Origin: Cyanobacteria bacterium UBA7753
GTDB taxonomy: Bacteria; Cyanobacteriota; Vampirovibrionia; Gastranaerophilales; Gastranaerophilaceae
Direction: 5' to 3'
Length of the DNA stretch: 47,139 nt
NCBI GenBank assembly: GCA_002481545.1
Contig: DLEF01000063.1
Location: 1-47,139 of the forward strand
The notes under the pieces are model-generated. The model was not told where the DNA came from and did not search any database. It worked only from the letters and a program-made list of their open reading frames with translations. The position numbers and the translations under genes were made by a program. This document shows, in pieces, positions 42,434 through 47,139 of this stretch; position 1 is the stretch's first letter, and every line of letters begins with the position of its first letter.

Positions 42434-42646
42434 ATGTTACAGGATGTGTTTTACCCGCAGACTAATGGGGAGTTGTCGGAGTCTATTACTCAAAACTGGA
42501 CTGAACAGGCTATTGAGTGCTACAAGTTACACGGAAATTGCAAAATGTGTTCAATTTCAAAAGGAAACTATTCATTTGTATGCCAAATGCCAAAAGTTAT
42601 TGAAGTTTTGAAGGCTGTATACGGTGAGCCTGAAAACTTAGACTAG
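42434..42646 (+). CDS. Small Cys-containing unknown protein
   Basis: 70 aa. Start supported by GAGAGGAA upstream. Four cysteines in the pattern CYKLHGNCKMC then a Cys 13 residues later (VCQMP) could bind a metal. The end is KVIEVLKAVYGEPENLD. No signal peptide. No family recognised; similar small zinc-ribbon-like proteins are often regulatory. A terminator follows at 42704. The overlapping frame from 42348 is discounted because it has no ribosome binding site. Confidence 0.6.
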   Translation: MLQDVFYPQTNGELSESITQNWTEQAIECYKLHGNCKMCSISKGNYSFVCQMPKVIEVLKAVYGEPENLD

Positions 42647-42963
42647 TATTATATAACAAGCGAGAGAGATTAAATTATAGGAAGATGGGATTAATTATTT
42701 AACGGTGTCGAATATTTCGGCACCTTTTAATTTGACTTTTCTATTTATAAATTGAACTTTTATAACCAATATTTACAAATACAATTTATATACTCCGTAT
42801 AAGTAGCTAACAGCATGAAAATTTGTAAAGATTTGTAACACTATTCCATTGAACTAATCCATAAGTATTATGTTTTTTGTACATTTATACTATACTTATA
42901 AATACATGACTATGTAAAACTATATATAAACACTGTAGGACAAACACTAAAACGGAGGCAAAA
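42647..42963. other. Gene-free spacer before the branching enzyme
   Basis: 317 bases holding a terminator (42704-42728), a TTTGTAACACT site at 42832 resembling the three other TTTGTWAC sites, and AT-rich promoter-like DNA (TTGTAC at 42877, several TATACT/TATAAA) before the gene at 42964. Nothing else is seen. Confidence 0.6.
42704..42728 (+). terminator. Terminator after the small Cys protein
   Basis: Nine-base stem GGTGTCGAA / TTCGGCACC (one G-T pair), loop TAT, then TTTT. Confidence 0.8.
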
Positions 42964-44688
42964 ATGTCAATAGGTCAATTCGTATTTATGTTACACAGCC
43001 ATCTTCCATATTACAGAAAAGCTGGTATGTGGCCTTTCGGGGAAGAGAACTTGTATGAATGTATGGCAGAAACTTATGTTCCTTTATTAAACGCTATTGC
43101 GGAATTATATGATGAAGGAATTAAAGCAAAATTAACAGTCGGTATCACTCCGATATTAGCAGAGCAATTAAATGATGAATATTTACAAAACGGTTTTGTT
43201 AAATATTTGGATCAACAGATTACGGCTGTATCAAAAGACCTAGAGAGATATCCGGATCCTAAAGTTCCGCATTCTCAACATTTGAAATATTTGGCAAAAT
43301 ATTATTTTGATTTATGGAATAAATTGAAAGATGATTTTGTAAATAAATACGAAAAGAATTTGATTAAATACTTCAAAAAGTATCAAGACCTTGGATGTAT
43401 TGAGATTACAACATCAGGTGCTACACACGGATTTTCACCGTTGTTGGCAACCGATAACAACTTGAATGCACAGTTCAAGGTAGGTTCTGATACTACAAAG
43501 CGTTTATTCGGTAAGAAGGCAATGGGTTGCTGGTTACCTGAATGTGCTTACAGACAAGGTTATGAATTTGTAGGTAAAGACGGTAAAAAACATTGGAGAC
43601 CTGCTATTGAAGTTACACTTCAAAACAACGACATTAAATACTTCTTTACTGAATCTCACGTTATTGAAGGTGGTAACTCTATCGGAAACAGACGTGTAAT
43701 CGGTGTTTACGGTAACATTGAGTATATTCCGTTACCTGAAAGAGAAGCTACGGGATATGATACATACTCTGCATACTGGTTGCCTGATGCACAAGTTGCT
43801 GTAATGGGCAGAAACGACAGAGCAGGTTATCAGGTATGGTCAGCTGCTGACGGATACCCGGGAGACGGAGTTTACAGAGAATTTCATAAACGTGATGACA
43901 AATCAGGTATGCACTACTGGAGAATAACATCTCCTACAACAGACCTTGGCGATAAGATGTTGTATGATCCGGTATTGGCATTAAACAAGGTTAATGAAAA
44001 CTCTGATCACTATACAACTTTGATTTATCATTTGTTGGATGATTACAAAAAATCTCACAACGGTAAAGAAGGTCTTGTAATGGTATCATTTGATACAGAG
44101 TTATTCGGACACTGGTGGTTTGAAGGGGTTGAATTTATTAAACAGGTTATTAAGAAATTCAATCAATATATCCCTGATATAGAAAGAATAACGGCAGGAG
44201 AATATATTACTAAGTATCCGCCGAAAGAAGCTATCCAAATCCCTGAATCTTCTTGGGGACAAGGCGGTCATTTCTATGTATGGCAAAACCACTTAACAGA
44301 ATGGATGTGGCCTATTATTCACTCTTGTGAAAAACGTATCACGGATATCGTTTCTCAATATGAAACAATCCCTGAAGATAAGTTGTTGCACAGAGCGTTG
44401 AACCAATTAGCAAGAGAAAACTTGCTGTTGCAAAGTTCTGATTGGCCGTTCTTAATCACTACATGGCAGGCAAAAGATTATGCTACCGACAGATTCAACG
44501 AACACGTTGACAGATTTAGTATAATCGCCGATATGATTGAACATCATCATATTGATGAAGGTAAATTAAGCGAGATTGAAAGTATCGATAATTGTTTCCC
44601 TGTAATTGATTACAGAGTGTATTTACCAATTGAAGAGGGTAAGATTCCTCAACAGGAAAAGAAACTTGCCCCGCTATATACTGACTAA
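42964..44688 (+). CDS. GH57 1,4-alpha-glucan branching enzyme-like protein
   Basis: 574 aa, GH57/DUF1957 group. It starts FVFMLHSHLPYYRKAGMWPF, the conserved GH57 first motif with the HxH. The proposed nucleophile is Glu193 in CWLPECAYR and the acid/base is Asp377 in VSFDTELFGHWWFEG. The C-terminal helical domain carries WAWRP-like motifs (LLLQSSDWPFLITTWQA). It probably makes alpha-1,6 branches in glycogen in the cytoplasm. A GGAGG ribosome binding site supports the start. It is transcribed alone, ending at a strong terminator. A simple amylopullulanase activity cannot be excluded. Confidence 0.9.
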   Translation: MSIGQFVFMLHSHLPYYRKAGMWPFGEENLYECMAETYVPLLNAIAELYDEGIKAKLTVGITPILAEQLNDEYLQNGFVKYLDQQITAVSKDLERYPDPKVPHSQHLKYLAKYYFDLWNKLKDDFVNKYEKNLIKYFKKYQDLGCIEITTSGATHGFSPLLATDNNLNAQFKVGSDTTKRLFGKKAMGCWLPECAYRQGYEFVGKDGKKHWRPAIEVTLQNNDIKYFFTESHVIEGGNSIGNRRVIGVYGNIEYIPLPEREATGYDTYSAYWLPDAQVAVMGRNDRAGYQVWSAADGYPGDGVYREFHKRDDKSGMHYWRITSPTTDLGDKMLYDPVLALNKVNENSDHYTTLIYHLLDDYKKSHNGKEGLVMVSFDTELFGHWWFEGVEFIKQVIKKFNQYIPDIERITAGEYITKYPPKEAIQIPESSWGQGGHFYVWQNHLTEWMWPIIHSCEKRITDIVSQYETIPEDKLLHRALNQLARENLLLQSSDWPFLITTWQAKDYATDRFNEHVDRFSIIADMIEHHHIDEGKLSEIESIDNCFPVIDYRVYLPIEEGKIPQQEKKLAPLYTD

Positions 44689-44705
44689 TTACTATAGTAG
44701 ATATA

Positions 44706-44741
44706 AAGAACCGACTGCATTTTGCAAGTCGGTTCTTTTTT
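44706..44741 (+). terminator. Terminator of the GH57 gene
   Basis: Ten-base stem AGAACCGACT / AGTCGGTTCT around a short loop, followed by a run of T. Confidence 0.9.
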
Positions 44742-44768
44742 TATATTTTATTCCATTCTTTCATTTTA

Positions 44769-44777
44769 TGCTAAAAT
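44769..44777 (+). promoter_or_regulatory. Extended -10 of the leaderless NUDIX-HAD-ispF operon
   Basis: TGcTAAAAT, with the last base 7 positions before the ATG at 44784. Confidence 0.6.
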
Positions 44778-44783
44778 AAGGGT

Positions 44784-45314
44784 ATGGAATTTGAAGAGAA
44801 AACATTATCATCAGAATATGTATATAACGGCAAAGTCATTGATGTAAAACGTGATGACGTACTTGTCGCAAACGGTCATAAGTCCGTCAGAGAAGTCGTT
44901 GAACATTCGGGCGGAGTTGTAATACTCGCACTAAAAGGCGATAAGATATTGACCGTAAAACAATACAGATATCCGCTAAAAGATGTTTCTATTGAGTTGC
45001 CTGCGGGTAAACTTGAAAGAGGCGAAGAGCCTGATTATGCATCTAAGCGTGAGTTAGAGGAAGAAACGGGATATATTGCAAAAGATTGGAAATCTTTGGG
45101 GTATATTTATACATCTCCGGGGTTCTGTGATGAAAAATTGTATTTATATCTTGCGAAAGATTTGACATATAAAAAACAAAATCCTGATGAAGATGAAATT
45201 CTTGAGCCTGACGAGGTTTCAAAAGAAGAAATCTTAAGAATGATTGATACGGGCGTTATAAACGATTCCAAAACTATTTGTGCAATAATGAGGGCAAGAG
45301 AGTATTTAAAATGA
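44784..45314 (+). CDS. NUDIX hydrolase, ADP-ribose pyrophosphatase-like
   Basis: 176 aa, NudF-like. The perfect NUDIX box starts at Gly in PAGKLERGEE and runs through RELEEETGY, matching GX5EX7REUXEEXGU. It probably cleaves ADP-ribose or a related sugar nucleotide. It heads an operon whose next gene starts inside its stop codon (ATGA). The AAGGG just before its ATG is too close to act as a normal ribosome binding site, and the -10 position predicts a leaderless mRNA. Confidence 0.9.
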   Translation: MEFEEKTLSSEYVYNGKVIDVKRDDVLVANGHKSVREVVEHSGGVVILALKGDKILTVKQYRYPLKDVSIELPAGKLERGEEPDYASKRELEEETGYIAKDWKSLGYIYTSPGFCDEKLYLYLAKDLTYKKQNPDEDEILEPDEVSKEEILRMIDTGVINDSKTICAIMRAREYLK

Positions 45315-46114
45315 TTAAACTTGTTGCAACTGATATTGACGGTACAATTTTACCTCCTTCGGGCGAATTTACTCCTGAAGTAAAAGATTGTATTGCGCAA
45401 ATGCAAAATGACGGTATCAAAGTCGTTATTGTAACGGGAAGAATGCATCAGGGCGCAAAGAGAATTGCAGAGAGATTGGGTTTAAATACTCCTGTTGTGT
45501 CATATAACGGTGGGTATATAAAAGCTCCTACGGGTGAAGTTTTATATGAGGCAGATGTTCCTCCTAAATATGTGGGTGAAATCATTGATTGGGCACATAA
45601 AAATGATGTGCATTTGAATTTATACGCTGATGATATTTTATATTCCGAAAAAGATGATGAAGAGATACAACGTTACTCAAGATACCAAGGTTTGGATTAC
45701 GTAGTTAAAGATTTTTCGGAAGTATCTTGGGATAGAATACATAAGCTTTTGGGGATAGATTATAACAATGCCGACCGTGTTACGGGTTGGGTAAATGAAA
45801 TGAGTAAGAAGTTCCCTGAGCTTTATATAATAAAATCTACACCGTATTTGTGTGAGTTCTCTACACCAAAGGCTACAAAGGCATGTGCTGTCAGATTTTT
45901 GCAAAAGTATTGGGGTTTAAAGAAAGATGAAATTCTCACGATTGGAGATCAGGACAACGATATAGAGCTATTAAAAGCCGGCGGGATAAGTGTCGCAATG
46001 GGGAATGGCACTCCTAATTTGATAGCGCAGGCTGATTATATTACGGATACGGTTGATAATAACGGATTTGTAAAAGCTATGGATATATTTGTATATAACA
46101 AGGAGGCGATATAA
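45311..46114 (+). CDS. Cof-type HAD-IIB hydrolase
   Basis: 267 aa from the ATG at 45311 (MIKLVATDIDGTILPP), overlapping the NUDIX stop by ATGA. The frame could be read from 45278 but the added 11 residues have no family support. HAD motif I is Asp8-Asp10 in TDIDGT, motif II is VIVTGRMH, and motif IV is GDQDNDIELL. The cap between them is the Cof/IIB type. It is a cytoplasmic phosphatase of sugar phosphates or similar; the substrate is unknown. Its stop overlaps the ispF start (TAATG). Confidence 0.9.
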   Translation: MIKLVATDIDGTILPPSGEFTPEVKDCIAQMQNDGIKVVIVTGRMHQGAKRIAERLGLNTPVVSYNGGYIKAPTGEVLYEADVPPKYVGEIIDWAHKNDVHLNLYADDILYSEKDDEEIQRYSRYQGLDYVVKDFSEVSWDRIHKLLGIDYNNADRVTGWVNEMSKKFPELYIIKSTPYLCEFSTPKATKACAVRFLQKYWGLKKDEILTIGDQDNDIELLKAGGISVAMGNGTPNLIAQADYITDTVDNNGFVKAMDIFVYNKEAI

Positions 46115-46596
46115 TGTCTGCTGAATACAGAGTCGGGATAGGATATGATTTACACAGATTAACGGAAGGTCGAGACTTGATTATAGGCGGGGTAATGATA
46201 CCTTATGCAAAAGGTCTTATGGGACATTCCGATGCGGATGTGCTTATACATGCGATTATTGATGCATTGCTGGGAGCTGCATCTTTGCCTGATATCGGGA
46301 CTTTATTCCCTGACACCGATAAAAAATATAAAGGTGCGGACAGTACTGTGCTTTTAAAAAATGTTTGTGAAATGGTAGAGAAAAAAGGTTATAAGATAGG
46401 AAATATTGATTCTAATATTATTGCTCAAGAACCTAAGATGATGCCTTATATTCCGCAAATGAAAAAGAGACTTGCAGAAGTTATGAATATATCTGAGGAA
46501 GATATTTCCGTAAAGGCAAAAACTAACGAATATATGGATGCAGTAGGTGAAAAGCTTGCTATTTCCGCAAATGCTGTTGTTATGCTTACGAAATAA
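46114..46596 (+). CDS. ispF: 2-C-methyl-D-erythritol 2,4-cyclodiphosphate synthase
   Basis: Forms the cyclic diphosphate intermediate of the MEP isoprenoid pathway, releasing CMP. 160 aa. Metal ligands Asp12, His14 (GYDLHRL) and His46 (HSDADVLIHA) sit at the family positions, and the C-terminal block KAKTNEYMDAVGEKLAISA is typical. A strong AAGGAGG ribosome binding site lies inside the end of the HAD gene, and the start overlaps its stop by one base. Its partner ispD is separate, at 9894. Confidence 0.96.
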   Translation: MSAEYRVGIGYDLHRLTEGRDLIIGGVMIPYAKGLMGHSDADVLIHAIIDALLGAASLPDIGTLFPDTDKKYKGADSTVLLKNVCEMVEKKGYKIGNIDSNIIAQEPKMMPYIPQMKKRLAEVMNISEEDISVKAKTNEYMDAVGEKLAISANAVVMLTK

Positions 46597-46634
46597 ACAA
46601 AAATTTAAACAATAACCTGTCTTACAATGTACTT

Positions 46635-46658
46635 GTAGGTTGGCATTACTATGCCGAC
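46635..46658 (+). repeat. GTAG-hairpin, GTTGGCAT subfamily
   Basis: GTAG, stem GTTGGCAT, loop TACT, stem ATGCCGAC (one G-T pair). The architecture is the same as the GGTGCGGT subfamily (GTAG, 8 bp, NACT, 8 bp) but the stem sequence is unrelated. Confidence 0.75.
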
Positions 46659-46848
46659 AAAATTCAAGATTGTATTCGAGTTGTCGGATTAGTGTCTTGA
46701 AATTTGTTTGGCTCCTGACAGTCATTCATATTGCTATCGCAAGTATTCATTTTGTCACTCGCTTACCGGTCGTTGCCGTCCCGAATTTCGCAAATCAAAA
46801 CTACACACTGTACACTGAGGGTATAAAATCGCCGCGGAGTGACAGTTG

Positions 46849-46989
46849 CCCCGACTTGGGGAAATGGCGACGCAAGGAGCCAAAGGGGAATGTTCGCGGA
46901 GCGGTTATTGTAAAATTATTACTCCTCACCTGTAGCTCTAATATTTCACTATCGTGAAACATAAGAGCTACTTCCTCCCCAAGTTGGGG
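46849..46989. repeat. Inverted-repeat pair enclosing a nested hairpin
   Basis: CCCCGACTTGGGGA (46849-46862) and TCCCCAAGTTGGGG (46976-46989) are inverted copies with one mismatch, and each is also locally palindromic. Between them lies TAGCTCT...AGAGCTA with an inner TTTCAC / GTGAAA stem (46933-46970). Confidence 0.7.
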
Positions 46990-47029
46990 CGGATTTTACT
47001 CTTGATTTGTAAGGACAAACCCTCACTCC

Positions 47030-47087
47030 GAATTTCTGATTTTCGACTCTGTCTCAAATCGAAATTCTACCTCTCTCCCAGAGGTAG
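47030..47087. repeat. Two adjacent hairpins
   Basis: GAATTTC-(T)-GATTT pairs with AAATC-GAAATTC (47030-47067), followed at once by CTACCTCT / AGAGGTAG with loop CTCCC (47067-47087). Confidence 0.7.
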
Positions 47088-47123
47088 AGAGGTTCGGCTA
47101 CGCAGACTTTTAGAGCATTGATC

Positions 47124-47139
47124 GTAGGTCGGCATTACT
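47124..47139 (+). repeat. GTAG-hairpin, GTCGGCAT subfamily, cut by window edge
   Basis: GTAG, GTCGGCAT, TACT, then the window ends. It matches the copy at 46635 except for one base, which restores the perfect G-C pair expected in the stem. Confidence 0.6.

Larger units (their letters stand above)
46597..47139. other. Gene-free terminal spacer, hairpin mosaic
   Basis: 543 bases to the window end with no gene I can support. It contains a GTAG-hairpin (46635), a 14-base inverted-repeat pair (46849 / 46976), a nested hairpin (46933-46970), a bulged hairpin (47030-47067), an 8-bp hairpin (47067-47087), and a second GTAG-hairpin cut by the window edge (47124). Confidence 0.75.

Noticed and set aside
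42348..42611. 87-aa frame overlapping the small Cys protein
   Set aside because: No ribosome binding site; the frame at 42434 has GAGAGGAA, a better composition and a well-placed terminator.
46640..46957. 105-aa frame in the terminal spacer
   Set aside because: It runs through hairpins and repeat elements, has no family resemblance and no ribosome binding site.

Overview
The window reads as a chromosomal segment of an AT-rich, diderm, anaerobic-type bacterium. The best guess is the non-photosynthetic cyanobacterial relatives (Melainabacteria/Vampirovibrionia, gut Gastranaerophilales). The grounds are an Omp85/BamA with only three POTRA domains (as in Cyanobacteria), Skp, AsmA-like and TonB-like envelope proteins, a CsaB-type pyruvyl transferase, a GH57 branching enzyme, and many lineage-type unknown proteins. 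The placement is inference. TGA is used as a stop, so the code is standard. I saw no tRNA, rRNA, CRISPR array, insertion sequence or prophage.

Layout. 1-5.4 kb: mfd, a PpiC/SurA-type foldase lipoprotein and an MpaA-like M14 peptidase, all on +. 5.5-8.2 kb: a large AsmA-like protein. 8.3-13.1 kb: a modular repeat protein, ispD, a small glycine-zipper protein and an orphan adenine methyltransferase with an N-terminal helix-turn-helix. 13.2-16.4 kb: acyl-ACP thioesterase, tpiA and two exported unknowns. 16.6-21.1 kb: pgeF, then a VWA / FHA-membrane / TonB-C-like trio and a small exported protein. 21.2-26 kb: rpmH and proC diverging from a shared palindromic promoter, a nitroreductase, and the tight minus-strand operon eda-csaB-tsaE-tsaB. 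26-33.2 kb: CHASE2 adenylate cyclase, recF, bamA, skp and a soluble protein carrying a FlhA C-terminal domain. 33.3-42 kb: glmS, smpB and a collection of small or secreted unknowns, including a GLUG-repeat protein and an EF-hand/coiled-coil/CHAP-like protein. 42.4-46.6 kb: a small Cys-rich protein, GH57 branching enzyme, then a translationally coupled NUDIX-HAD-ispF operon. 46.6-47.1 kb: non-coding hairpin mosaic.

Three themes stand out. (1) The product of 31725-33185 is a full FlhA/FHIPEP cytoplasmic domain with no membrane region, fused to a DUF4177-like N-terminus and encoded next to bamA-skp, with no other secretion gene in view. (2) Intergenic regions carry a dispersed family of short hairpins with one architecture (GTAG, stem, four-base loop, stem), in which the stem sequence differs between subfamilies. 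(3) At least seven genes have a -10 box ending 6-7 bases before the ATG and no ribosome binding site, which predicts leaderless mRNAs.
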